The notes under the pieces: model-generated
Databases searched by the model: none
Told to the model about the DNA's origin: nothing
What the model saw: the letters and a program-made list of their open reading frames with translations, nothing else
Program-made: the position numbers and the translations under genes
Assembly (NCBI GenBank): GCA_023424865.1
Contig: JAFADM010000570.1
Coordinates: 1-24,095, forward strand
DNA length: 24,095 nucleotides
Source: Bacillota bacterium
GTDB lineage: Bacteria; Bacillota_A; Clostridia; DSM-8532
Reading direction: 5' to 3'
In this document: positions 1-7,044 of the stretch, piece after piece
Position numbering within the stretch: position 1 is the first letter of the stretch
Layout of the letters: each line of letters starts with the position of its first letter

Positions 1-245
1 GACATGACCGGAAAATCGAAGAGATTGAACGGACCCAGACCCAAATCCTTCTTGACCTAAACAGTAATATGAAAATACTCACCAAGCAACTCGAAATTGC
101 AAACGGTGAAATAGCCGGTATCAAGCAGGATGTAAGAGAGCTTAAAGAGAAGCCTGTAAAGCGTTATGATACGGCGGTTACCGTGTTTATTACCGCCGTT
201 GTAAGCGGGGCAATCGGTTACATTTTATCCCGCTTGCTGCCATGA
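1..245 (+). CDS. Phage XhlA-like membrane protein, 3' part only
   Basis: This reading frame is open from the first bases and stops at TGA 243-245; its start lies outside the window. The visible 80 residues form a heptad-like, charged N-terminal part (roughly residues 1-50, rich in E, K, Q, I and L, coiled-coil-like). A basic stretch (KPVKRYD) and a single C-terminal membrane helix (AVTVFITAVVSGAIGYIL) follow, and the protein ends SRLLP. A coiled coil followed by one C-terminal helix is the plan of XhlA/holin-accessory proteins found beside phage lysis genes. The endolysin gene begins 15 bp downstream, which supports a lysis-module role. The family assignment is inferred from architecture rather than from a clear signature. 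It could instead be another small phage tail-end or membrane protein. Confidence 0.7.
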   Translation, partial: HDRKIEEIERTQTQILLDLNSNMKILTKQLEIANGEIAGIKQDVRELKEKPVKRYDTAVTVFITAVVSGAIGYILSRLLP

Positions 246-260
246 AAGAGGTGATTAATC

Positions 261-1010
261 ATGAAAATTAAACGGGGAGCCTACCCTGAAGAAAAAAACT
301 GGCAGGAGTGGATTCGTTTTAAGTATAAAGACGGATCTCGAATCAGCCTGGTCTTTTTATGGCGGCTGGCCGCCCTTGCCCGGGATCATGGCCACACCAT
401 GACAAACCTTTTCGGCTACCGAAGCTCTTCCTCTCAGCAGGCACTTTATGAGGCCGATCTCAAAGCAAATGGGGGCAAGTCCACAGGCAAGGTGGCTGCG
501 CCGGGGCTTAGCTGGCATGAATACGGGCTGGCTGTTGATCTTGACGGAGCCTACTGGAAAGCCATATCCGAAGCTCAGTGGATGCCCTATACCCGGATGA
601 AACAAAACCTTACAAAATACGGCCTCATTCTGCCCCTCAACCGGGTGGACAGCCCTTCGGTTCAGGAGTGGTGGCATCTTCAGCCTATTGAGACCAATGG
701 TGTTGCAGCGAGTCTGCGCAAAACCTTTTTGGATCCCGACGACATTTTGTATGAGGAGGAAAAAAATATGACGGTAAAAGAGTTCCAGGCTGTTCATGGT
801 CTGTCTGCGGACGGTATTGTGGGCGAAAAAACAGCAGCCAAGGCCTTGGAAGAGCTTCAGGTTGTCAAGGAAATCCTCACTTCCCATCCGAGGGCTGTAA
901 TCCAGTCTCATTGCGGTTTCAGCGACCCTGACGGGATATGGGAGATCATCCGGACGCATAAATATCCGGACGCTCTTCTTAAGCAATGGGCCGACAGCTA
1001 TTTTAAGTAA
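261..1010 (+). CDS. Phage endolysin: M15-type L,D/D,D-peptidase with C-terminal peptidoglycan-binding domain
   Basis: A 249-residue peptidoglycan hydrolase expected to cut the peptide stem or cross-link during phage lysis. Residues about 30-155 carry the VanY/M15 zinc-peptidase pattern: a YRSSSSQQALYEA segment, then SWHEYGLAVDL (the H-x6-D zinc half-site), then EWWHLQP (catalytic Glu and the last zinc His). A C-terminal wall-binding segment starts around residue 171 (VKEFQAVHGLSADGIVG), typical of PG_binding_1. It has no signal peptide, as expected for a holin-released endolysin. The start is supported by AGAGGTGAT upstream of ATG 261. A second ribosome binding site and ATG lie in frame at 753-770, just before the wall-binding segment (see separate entry). 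It sits between a membrane protein and a holin, a normal lysis cassette. Function is confident; exact bond specificity is not. Confidence 0.9.
   Translation: MKIKRGAYPEEKNWQEWIRFKYKDGSRISLVFLWRLAALARDHGHTMTNLFGYRSSSSQQALYEADLKANGGKSTGKVAAPGLSWHEYGLAVDLDGAYWKAISEAQWMPYTRMKQNLTKYGLILPLNRVDSPSVQEWWHLQPIETNGVAASLRKTFLDPDDILYEEEKNMTVKEFQAVHGLSADGIVGEKTAAKALEELQVVKEILTSHPRAVIQSHCGFSDPDGIWEIIRTHKYPDALLKQWADSYFK
753..770 (+). promoter_or_regulatory. Internal ribosome binding site and in-frame ATG inside the endolysin gene
   Basis: A perfect GAGGAGG (753-759) stands 8 nt before an in-frame ATG (768-770), codon 170 of the endolysin. Initiation here would make an 80-residue protein of only the C-terminal wall-binding part. 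Several clostridial and enterococcal endolysins are known to make such separate binding-domain subunits from an internal start. The signal is seen directly; its use is inferred. Confidence 0.6.
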
Positions 1011-1200
1011 AAAGTAAACTTATCAAAATAAAATAAATAAAAAAAGCAAAAGAATTAAGAATTTCAAATGAAATAACTAAAAACTTAAGGGAATTTAAAA
1101 AACTATAAAAGGAAAACCCATAAGAAAAAAGCGATAAAGAAATAAATAATATCAAACAAAGTATTAATAAAAAATCTAAAGAAAGGAATGTATTGATGCT
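1011..1200 (+). other. Strongly A-rich spacer between endolysin and holin genes
   Basis: About 190 bp with roughly 60% A, 21% T and 19% G+C by hand count, in sharp contrast to the mixed composition on both sides. All three plus-strand frames contain many stops, so it is not coding in that direction. A 70-codon minus-strand frame (1003-1215) is open, but it is a run of F, L, I and S as any T-rich strand gives. I see no clean hairpin. Its role, if any, is unknown. Confidence 0.6.
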
Positions 1201-1223
1201 AATAACATCATACAAGCGTAAAT

Positions 1224-1547
1224 ATGGATACGTACAGCATTATTGCATGCATCGCCCTGGCAGTTATCCTGCTGATTATTATACCCGGCTATTTAGCTGC
1301 AACACGGCAGTGGAACAGGCTCCACGCCTATGCTCTGGAGCTTATTCTTAAAGCTGAAAAGACCATTCGGGGAAGTAAGCTGGGTAGCGAGCGCTTTGAG
1401 CAGGTAATGGCCTGGCTCTATGAAACCGTTATCCCAAAGCCTCTTAAATTCCTGTTCCCCCAAACCCTTGTCAGAAAAAAGCTTCAGGAGTGGTTTGAAA
1501 GTGTAAAGAGCTATCTGGAGCATTATGACAGGAAAGAAGCCGTATAA
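1224..1547 (+). CDS. Phage holin, LLH-like
   Basis: A 107-residue protein with one N-terminal membrane helix (about residues 5-26, IIACIALAVILLIIIPGYLA). An amphipathic, charged body follows, with LILKAEKTIRGSKLGSERFEQVMAWLYE and a Lys/Glu-rich end. A single N-terminal helix followed by a pattern of AEK...GxxK...V...L fits the phage holin LLH family, whose members form the membrane lesion that releases endolysin. ATG 1224 is the only start available, because TAA at 1203 closes the frame upstream. There is no strong ribosome binding site directly before it; GAAAGG lies about 40 nt upstream. The last 25 bp overlap the 3' end of the convergent kinase gene and no terminator separates them. Confidence 0.72.
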   Translation: MDTYSIIACIALAVILLIIIPGYLAATRQWNRLHAYALELILKAEKTIRGSKLGSERFEQVMAWLYETVIPKPLKFLFPQTLVRKKLQEWFESVKSYLEHYDRKEAV

Positions 1548-2866
1548 GGATGAGGCTCAATCATCTTCATAAGACCCCAAAGAGCCTCATCTCCGCCTTC
1601 AAAAAGTTGGCAGGGAAGCCCGGTCTCTCTTTTGATAATCTCCATTAAAAACGGATTGTTTGAGACGGCTCCTCCGCAAAAAAGGATCCGGGAGGGCTTA
1701 TGATCCTTACAGAGGTCATTAAGGCTGCTTACGTAAGACCTTGCCTGATCCTCTAAAAAGGCAGTAAGCATGTTGCTTAAAGTAAAATTCTCAGAGGTTA
1801 AATGGCGAAGGCTTCCGCCCTCCGAAGCTTTTGATTGTGAGAAGAAATCCATGCTTGCCTCGAGCCCCTGACCCGAACCAGGACTAAACAAAGGGGAAAG
1901 CCTTTGCCACAGAGTATTCCTGTCCAGGCGGGACTTAAAAAGCTTTTCCCCGATTTCTTCCAAAAAGGAGACAACCACATCCCAGTTTCGACCCGAAGGA
2001 AGCTGTGATATAACTTCAAGATAAAGGCCGGGAGGATAGGGCCGGATTTCGTGAATGCCTGTGCTAAAGCGGTCAGCAACACGGATAAGCTGGCCTGCCG
2101 TGCCGATATTCATGACGACATCTCCCGTACCTGCCCCAATACCCAGAAGCATAGCCTGTTGATCCCCGAGATCCGGAAAAACTTCAAGCTTCCTGCCTTT
2201 ATAGGTGTAAAAACCACAGGGCTCATACTCTTTCGTTACCTCAGGCAAAGTAAGGCCGCCAAGGCCTGCCCGTTCCCAAAGCTCATGTTGCCAATTACAT
2301 GTTAAAAGGCTTGCCATGCCCAGAGGAGCGGCATTGGTCAGATGGCACCGGTTGACGCCTGTAAGCTGATAAATAAGATACGATCCAAGAGTGTAAACCG
2401 GGGTTCCAGCCGGGAAAGCCTGCCGGACATTTTGGGCATACAGGTTGCAAAAGGCTGAGGCGGGCTTTATGGGAAGGCCGGTATCGGCGTATTCCGAAGG
2501 GTTGTAAAGCCGGGCCAGGCTGTCAATGTAGCGCTGGTCCCCACCCGGTATCCGATCAACACAGCGGGTATCCTGCCAGGAAAGATAGGTGTCGCAACCG
2601 TTCAGTTTAACCACACAGCCATGCATTTGGGTTGAAAAGGCCATAGCCCTTATCTCCTTGAAACGCTCAAGATAGGAATCAATAAGCGTCTTTACAGCAC
2701 TATAAATCTCCCCCGCATCTACCTCAAAGGCACCTGCGCAGGAAGGAACCCGTCTGTCCGGCATGGGCTTGCGAATCACATCCGTTACTTTGTTTGCATC
2801 TGCGTGGAGCAATCCTGCCTTTATGAAGCTGCTGCCCAAATCTATACCCAGTACAATCAAATGCAT
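1523..2866 (-). CDS. FGGY-family carbohydrate kinase, sedoheptulokinase-like
   Basis: A 447-residue cytoplasmic sugar kinase that would phosphorylate a sugar or sugar alcohol with ATP. The actin-like N-terminal phosphate loop is GIDLGSSFIKAG (residues 7-18). STQMHGCVV and LSWQDTRC follow, then GDQQAMLLGIGAG, VMNIGTAGQL and the ATP/adenosine motif ILFCGGAVSNNPF near the C-terminus. The MHG, WQD and GDxQA combination resembles sedoheptulokinases more than xylulokinases or glycerol kinases, but the substrate is not proven. It is slightly short for the family (about 450-520). It follows the aldolase gene by 70 bp on the same strand and is probably cotranscribed. AAAGGTGAGG precedes the ATG closely; a TTG at codon 3 is an alternative start. 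The last eight codons lie inside the holin gene, so the native C-terminus may have been altered by phage insertion. Confidence 0.88.
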   Translation of the reverse strand: MHLIVLGIDLGSSFIKAGLLHADANKVTDVIRKPMPDRRVPSCAGAFEVDAGEIYSAVKTLIDSYLERFKEIRAMAFSTQMHGCVVKLNGCDTYLSWQDTRCVDRIPGGDQRYIDSLARLYNPSEYADTGLPIKPASAFCNLYAQNVRQAFPAGTPVYTLGSYLIYQLTGVNRCHLTNAAPLGMASLLTCNWQHELWERAGLGGLTLPEVTKEYEPCGFYTYKGRKLEVFPDLGDQQAMLLGIGAGTGDVVMNIGTAGQLIRVADRFSTGIHEIRPYPPGLYLEVISQLPSGRNWDVVVSFLEEIGEKLFKSRLDRNTLWQRLSPLFSPGSGQGLEASMDFFSQSKASEGGSLRHLTSENFTLSNMLTAFLEDQARSYVSSLNDLCKDHKPSRILFCGGAVSNNPFLMEIIKRETGLPCQLFEGGDEALWGLMKMIEPHPYTASFLS

Positions 2867-2936
2867 ACCTCACCTTTTATTAAAATACTTCCATACCTCA
2901 TCCACGTCAATGACGAAAATCACAAGAAAAAGCCAA

Positions 2937-3737
2937 TTACACTTCTTCAGCAGTAGCCCTTAAACATTCCGGTTCTGTGCAAGCCCTTAAGCGTTCCATG
3001 GCAGTTTTTGCACCCGAGGCCAGCATGGAAAGCTCACTTCCTGCACTGAAAAAACGCATGCCTGCATTATACCCAAACCGTAAAAGCTTCTCGTCAGAGG
3101 TAATAATGCCGCTTGCTTTCCCACATTCACGGGCAGTATGTATAACACTCTGAACCGCTTCTAAAAACTTCGGGTGAGAATATTCTCCAAACAGGCCCAT
3201 GCTCTGAGAAAGATCATTAGGACCGATAATAATGCTGTCCAGCCCTTCCAGCGAAGCGATACTGCCTGCAAGTCCAACCGCTTCCGGTGATTCAATTTGA
3301 ACCAGTATAAGGTTTCTGGCGTTGGCCTGCGCCAGAAGACCACGCCCCCCACTCTTATTGTATCCCGTATGGGCGCGGAAGGTGGAGACCCCGCGGCAGC
3401 CCTCAGGGGCATAAAGGCATAAGTCGATTAAATCCTTTACCTGCTCGGGGCCGCCGGCATTGGCAAGAAGGATACCCCTGGCCCCCATATCCAGATATTT
3501 GGGTGCCAGAGCATAATTTCTGCTGTCCACCCGCACCAGAACGGGAAAATCATAGCCCTCTGCCACTGCAATAAGGTTTGCTGTCTGAGTAAGATCAAAA
3601 TAACCGTGCTCGCAGTCTATCAGCATAAAATCATAATGGAGGCTGAAAAACAGCCGGGAAAGATTAGGGGTACTGAGCTCGGAGAGCATGAGACCCCTCA
3701 CGGGATTCCCCTTTCTAAGCTCTTTTTTGATGTCCAT
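2937..3737 (-). CDS. HpcH/HpaI-family aldolase (2-keto-3-deoxy sugar acid or 4-hydroxy-2-oxo acid aldolase)
   Basis: A 266-residue class II, metal-dependent aldolase with a TIM-barrel fold that would cleave a 2-keto acid to pyruvate and an aldehyde. Family landmarks are LIDCEHGYFD (catalytic His44), PVLVRVDS (substrate-binding Arg), LDMGARGILLANAG, VQIESPEAV (metal-binding Glu) and IIGPNDLSQSMG (metal-binding Asp). Length matches GarL/RhmA/HpaI-type enzymes (about 255-267). AAAGGAG lies 7 nt before the ATG. It heads a probable two-gene unit with the downstream kinase and is divergent from the DeoR-type repressor, which is a likely regulator. Substrate cannot be read from sequence: a sugar-acid role is favoured by the neighbours, but aromatic-type 4-hydroxy-2-oxo acids are possible. 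Confidence 0.9.
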   Translation of the reverse strand: MDIKKELRKGNPVRGLMLSELSTPNLSRLFFSLHYDFMLIDCEHGYFDLTQTANLIAVAEGYDFPVLVRVDSRNYALAPKYLDMGARGILLANAGGPEQVKDLIDLCLYAPEGCRGVSTFRAHTGYNKSGGRGLLAQANARNLILVQIESPEAVGLAGSIASLEGLDSIIIGPNDLSQSMGLFGEYSHPKFLEAVQSVIHTARECGKASGIITSDEKLLRFGYNAGMRFFSAGSELSMLASGAKTAMERLRACTEPECLRATAEEV

Positions 3738-3755
3738 GGCGTGCTCCTTTCAAAA

Positions 3756-3785
3756 TTGACAATAACAAAGGGAGCCTGTTATGAT
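3756..3785 (+). promoter_or_regulatory. Sigma-A promoter of the DeoR-family regulator gene
   Basis: A perfect -35 TTGACA (3756-3761) and a good -10 TATGAT (3780-3785) are separated by 18 bp, 28 bp before ATG 3813. The promoter lies inside the 75-bp divergent space, with its -35 only 19 bp from the aldolase start codon. A repressor bound here could control both genes. Confidence 0.8.
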
Positions 3786-3812
3786 GAGGGAGAATAAAGG
3801 GGAGGGATTCCT

Positions 3813-4571
3813 ATGCTCGCCCTCGACAGGCAAAAGGCCATAGTGGAATACCTGAAAGCCAATCACTCGGCAACAGTTAATGCGCTTAGCCGCAAGTTTT
3901 TTATAAGCGAAACCTCCATCAGGAGGGACCTTACAAAACTGGAAAGGGCCGGATTTCTTAAAAAGACCCATGGCGGAGCCATTCTTTCCGAGGGGCATAA
4001 CCATGTATTAGCCCTGGAAGCCCGGCAGAATGTTGAAAAGGACGAGAAGCTGGCCATAGCCCGCAAGGCCGCATCCCTTATAAAAAACGGAGATGTGGTA
4101 TTTCTTGATTCCAGCAGCACGGTCCTGGCAATGGCTGATTTTTTAGGAGGCTTCAATCAATTAACCGTCATTACCCACGGCCTTAAGCTTGCAGATGCCC
4201 TAAGCCGTTTTCCCCATCTTAAGCTGTATCTTTTGGGCGGCCTTTTAAACCCCAGCCTTCACTCCTTAAACGGTGGGCTTACCCGAAAAAACCTGGAAGG
4301 CTTACATGCCGACAAAGTCTTTCTTTCGCCACGGGCTCTGGATATCCGGCGCGGCGCTTTTTGTGCCGACGAGGACGAGGCGGAGGTACGAAGGGCCATG
4401 CTGGACAGAAGCGGTCAAACCATTCTTTTATGCAGCCGGATAAAGCTGGGCACAACGGCGCCTTTTTTTCTTTGCTGCTTAAATGAAATTCATACTCTTG
4501 TTACTGACACACTCCCGGAGGAGGAATCTGAGCTTAAGGCCATTATTGAAAACGGGGTTACAGTGCTTTAA
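3813..4571 (+). CDS. DeoR/GlpR-family transcriptional repressor
   Basis: A 252-residue regulator. Residues about 4-60 form the DeoR winged helix-turn-helix (RQKAIVEYLKANHSATVNAL, then SETSIRRDLTKLERAGFLKK and the THGGAIL wing). The rest is the DeoR C-terminal sugar-phosphate sensor domain (EKLAIARKAASLIKNGDVVF, LDSSSTVLAMADFL, ITHGLKLADAL, LLGGLLNPSLHSLNG, ADKVFLSPRALD). Family members usually repress sugar-catabolic genes and are released by a phosphorylated intermediate, here possibly the product of the nearby FGGY kinase. The start is supported by GGGGAGGG upstream and a consensus sigma-A promoter. It is divergent from the aldolase-kinase unit and overlaps the convergent BNR gene by 4 bp at the stop codons. 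Target genes are inferred from position. Confidence 0.92.
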   Translation: MLALDRQKAIVEYLKANHSATVNALSRKFFISETSIRRDLTKLERAGFLKKTHGGAILSEGHNHVLALEARQNVEKDEKLAIARKAASLIKNGDVVFLDSSSTVLAMADFLGGFNQLTVITHGLKLADALSRFPHLKLYLLGGLLNPSLHSLNGGLTRKNLEGLHADKVFLSPRALDIRRGAFCADEDEAEVRRAMLDRSGQTILLCSRIKLGTTAPFFLCCLNEIHTLVTDTLPEEESELKAIIENGVTVL

Positions 4572-5716
4572 GTACAGAGCTTGCCGGGTTTTCGTATAAC
4601 TCTTCCAACCAAGGCCCCTCTTGTATGTATCCGTCCCAGGAGAATATCCTCCTCCCTCAGGGAGGCCATAAGAATTTCACCGTCTTTGGACCTGTTACGG
4701 TCATAAGTGATGTAAATCATGCCGTCCTCGCCCTCGGCGGAGTCAGGATAGGATACCTCATGCCGTTCATCCAGAACAAAGCCCTCCGACCAGGATAACC
4801 CCTCGTCGTCAGAAAGAAAAGCTGTCATGAAGGAGCGGTTTTCAGGCCGTTCATGCAAAAGGCAGCCGTTTTTAACAAGGAGAATTCGCCCTGACCGGAG
4901 CCTGCGCAGATGAAACCGTGCCGGTACACTTTGAATCCTTGCTTCTAGAGGCTCCGTCCAGGTAGCACCCCTGTCATCTGAAAAGGCCTCCATCAATACC
5001 GTTTCCGTGCGGGCTATCATCCAGAGCCTGCCATCCTTCAACTGGACGCACATATGCTCATCAAACTGGGATTGGGGAAAAACCACCCCGCCTCTGCGGG
5101 TCCAGCTTTCACCCCTGTCGGAGGATACATAAAGATGGGCCATTCTCTCTGAGTCAAGCTGATGATAGCAATCGGAAAAGGGCTTGCTGATATACCTTCT
5201 GGTCCAAAGAGAAACCGGGAGGAGCCATTCGCCATTGTCCATGACAATGGGTTTATTCAAGGTGCAGCCATAGCTTATGTACCGGGGTTCTGTCCATACA
5301 AGCTTAGAGGAATCGGGGTCGTCGCACCGGATGAACCAGTTGGAACTGCGGCCGTCAAATTGCTCCAGGGATTGATTGAAAAAGAGCCAGAGGCGGTTTT
5401 CCGGATCAACCCATAATGTGCCCACAAGGGTGGATCGGTCACAGAGGAGAGTAGTGTCATGGGGATCAATAACAAGAACAGGTTCTGTCCAGGTTACAGC
5501 GTCATCGTCACTGTAGGACAGGAGAAAAAAGGCCTTGGGGCTGTCGCCCCCGCCCACCCAGCAGACAAACTGGCGGCCCCCTTTTGTAATGGCATTGCCT
5601 ATGGTCATGCCATAATTCAGGTTTTTCATCTTATAACGATCATCCGGCTGGTGATTAATAAAAGGAATAGCGTACCCTCTTTGAAGAAGGGTTTTAAACG
5701 TATCATTGACGTCCAT
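4568..5716 (-). CDS. Sialidase-like BNR/Asp-box six-bladed propeller protein (BNR_2 family)
   Basis: A 382-residue protein with four visible Asp-boxes of the S-x-D-x-G/A-x-T/S-W type: LSYSDDDAVTWTEP, VSSDRGESWTRRG, FSDDRGATWTEP and LSDDEGLSWSEG. The C-terminal segment VSYPDSAEGEDGMIYITYDRNR followed by LREEDI is typical of BNR_2 proteins annotated as exo-sialidase-like. There is no signal peptide or membrane helix, so it should act in the cytoplasm, unlike most secreted sialidases. A glycosidase role on an imported oligosaccharide or sugar acid is an inference; it may be a non-sialidase hydrolase or a lyase-like enzyme. AAGGAGG sits 7 nt before ATG at 5716. Its stop codon overlaps the DeoR gene stop by 4 bp on the opposite strand. 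Confidence 0.82.
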   Translation of the reverse strand: MDVNDTFKTLLQRGYAIPFINHQPDDRYKMKNLNYGMTIGNAITKGGRQFVCWVGGGDSPKAFFLLSYSDDDAVTWTEPVLVIDPHDTTLLCDRSTLVGTLWVDPENRLWLFFNQSLEQFDGRSSNWFIRCDDPDSSKLVWTEPRYISYGCTLNKPIVMDNGEWLLPVSLWTRRYISKPFSDCYHQLDSERMAHLYVSSDRGESWTRRGGVVFPQSQFDEHMCVQLKDGRLWMIARTETVLMEAFSDDRGATWTEPLEARIQSVPARFHLRRLRSGRILLVKNGCLLHERPENRSFMTAFLSDDEGLSWSEGFVLDERHEVSYPDSAEGEDGMIYITYDRNRSKDGEILMASLREEDILLGRIHTRGALVGRVIRKPGKLCT

Positions 5717-5743
5717 CGTCTTTCCTCCTTATCTGGTCAAAAA

Positions 5744-5767
5744 TCAATTAAGTTAATTCCTAATTGA
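5744..5767. repeat. Inverted repeat upstream of the BNR gene (operator candidate)
   Basis: A perfect 7-bp inverted repeat TCAATTA/TAATTGA has a 10-bp spacer and centres about 40 bp before the BNR start codon at 5716. That is where a promoter-overlapping operator would lie on the minus strand. The sequence is AT-rich, so chance occurrence is possible. Confidence 0.35.
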
Positions 5768-5982
5768 ACGGTTAAGTCCCCTCAGAGGATAAGCCCTTTT
5801 AAAGGGTTTGTGCACAGTACGATCCTATATTCTTGCGGCCTTTGCGTCAATCAGGGTGGTAAAAAATCAATATAAGCATCCATTGTACTGTAACTGAGCA
5901 TAAATGGGCGTAAATAAGCATGATTGGTTATCCTCTCATGCCCATAGCTTCCTTATTTCTAAAAAAGCAAACGATAGGAACT

Positions 5983-6010
5983 GAAATAAGACAAAGAGTT
6001 GTCCTATTTC
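5983..6010. promoter_or_regulatory. Operator-like palindrome upstream of the NHL gene
   Basis: Left arm GAAATAAGACAA (5983-5994), loop AGAG, right arm TTGTCCTATTTC (5999-6010): 11 of 12 positions pair. It lies 5 bp before a TATAAT (6016-6021), so it covers the -35/spacer zone of that promoter. The 28-bp size suits a dimeric regulator. It has no following T-run, so it is not a terminator. Confidence 0.6.
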
Positions 6011-6015
6011 ATTGC

Positions 6016-6029
6016 TATAATGATATAAG
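6016..6029 (+). promoter_or_regulatory. Probable -10 element(s) of the NHL gene promoter
   Basis: TATAAT (6016-6021) is a consensus -10, followed by an overlapping alternative TATAAG (6024-6029). No good -35 is found 17 bp upstream of the first. TTGTCC (5999-6004) is 19 bp before the second. A weak -35 under a palindrome suggests regulated expression. Confidence 0.5.
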
Positions 6030-6054
6030 TTAGTTTGGTTAGGGAGGATAAACC

Positions 6055-7044
6055 ATGGACTGGATTGTAAAAAGGGTTATTAATTTTGAAAAAGGGGGCT
6101 TGTTTGAGGATGGATACGCCCAGTTTGGCTTTCACGATTCAAAGGGCAGGCAATACGTCATTAATGCGGATAAGAACTGGATAGGCCTTATTGAAGAGAA
6201 TAACAGCCTTGTCTGGTCCGCCGGGGATTCTACAGGGGTAAAAAGCCCCCGCCATTTTTCCGTTGATTTCAAGTATCCTGTTTATATTACGGATACACCG
6301 GAAGGAAAGCTTCTTGTATCAAGCTCCGAAAATAAGCGAATTTATGTGCTGGATCCTGAGAAGGGTACGGCAAAGGTGCTTATAGACGGTGAGTCAGAGG
6401 AGTTTACCGATTTAGGAAATTGTGTTTTGGATGCAGAAGGGAATATCTGGATAAATGAGGTCCGGGGATGCAGGCTGAGGAAGTTTTCTTCGGAGGGTAA
6501 GCCTCTTTTAGTTCTCGGCACAGGCCAGCCGGGATTTCAAAAGGAAGCCTGCTCTTTTGAGGAGGTTCAATTTAACTGGATCTTCGATATAAGGCCGGGA
6601 CCTGACGGTAATATTTATGTACTGGACAGTAAAAATTACGCTGTGAGAATGGTGGACCTTTACCATCATAGGGTGGTCCCAATCGCGGGTACCGGAAAAA
6701 GCGGCTACACCGGGGACGGAGGAAAGGCTCTTGAGGCGACCTTTGGCAGTACTCCCGGCGAATATTTCGACGGGCCATGGTCCTTGTCGCTGGACGAGGC
6801 GGGCAATATCTTTGTGGGGGACACACAAAATCATGTCATACGCCGAATAGACCGTATAACCCGCACCATTACGACCATTGCCGGAAATTACGCCATCACA
6901 CCCGGTCTTCGAAACGATCCCGGTACGGTGAACCCCATCAACTTAAATCTTCCCAGAATCTGCGGTATGGATTATTATAAAGGCAATCTTTTTATACCAG
7001 AATGGGATGGGGATCTTATTGTGCTTGCCCGCAAAACTTCTTGA
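6055..7044 (+). CDS. NHL-repeat beta-propeller protein, cytoplasmic
   Basis: A 329-residue protein built of NHL-type blades. Visible repeats include YPVYITDTPEGKLLVSSSENKRIYVLD, a blade around LDAEGNIWINEVRGCRLRKF, GPDGNIYVLDSKNYAVRMVDL followed by VVPIAGTGKSGYTGDGG, and LDEAGNIFVGDTQNHVIRRID followed by TTIAGN. It has no signal peptide or membrane helix, so it probably stays in the cytoplasm. NHL propellers serve as binding scaffolds or as enzymes (lyases, lactonases), and nothing here decides between them. GGGAGG lies 8 nt before the ATG. It is monocistronic by position, ending 46 bp before the convergent ger operon. Proximity to the BNR, aldolase and kinase genes suggests a sugar-related role, which is inference only. 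Confidence 0.85.
   Translation: MDWIVKRVINFEKGGLFEDGYAQFGFHDSKGRQYVINADKNWIGLIEENNSLVWSAGDSTGVKSPRHFSVDFKYPVYITDTPEGKLLVSSSENKRIYVLDPEKGTAKVLIDGESEEFTDLGNCVLDAEGNIWINEVRGCRLRKFSSEGKPLLVLGTGQPGFQKEACSFEEVQFNWIFDIRPGPDGNIYVLDSKNYAVRMVDLYHHRVVPIAGTGKSGYTGDGGKALEATFGSTPGEYFDGPWSLSLDEAGNIFVGDTQNHVIRRIDRITRTITTIAGNYAITPGLRNDPGTVNPINLNLPRICGMDYYKGNLFIPEWDGDLIVLARKTS

Larger units (their letters stand above)
5717..6054. other. Divergent intergenic region between BNR and NHL genes
   Basis: A 338-bp AT-rich stretch without a supportable gene. It contains three inverted repeats: TCAATTA/TAATTGA (5744-5750 and 5761-5767), CCCTTT-T-AAAGGG (5794-5806), and a near-perfect 12-bp repeat at 5983-6010. It also holds the probable promoters for the flanking divergent genes. 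Confidence 0.6.

Noticed and set aside
1003..1215. 70-codon minus-strand frame predicting a very hydrophobic protein
   Set aside because: It is a by-product of the A-rich plus strand: nearly all residues are F, L, I, S. It has no ribosome binding site and lies antisense within the lysis cassette.
5820..5880. Short minus-strand peptide-like stretch ending AKAARI before a stop
   Set aside because: Only 13 codons between stops with no start; too short to call a gene remnant.
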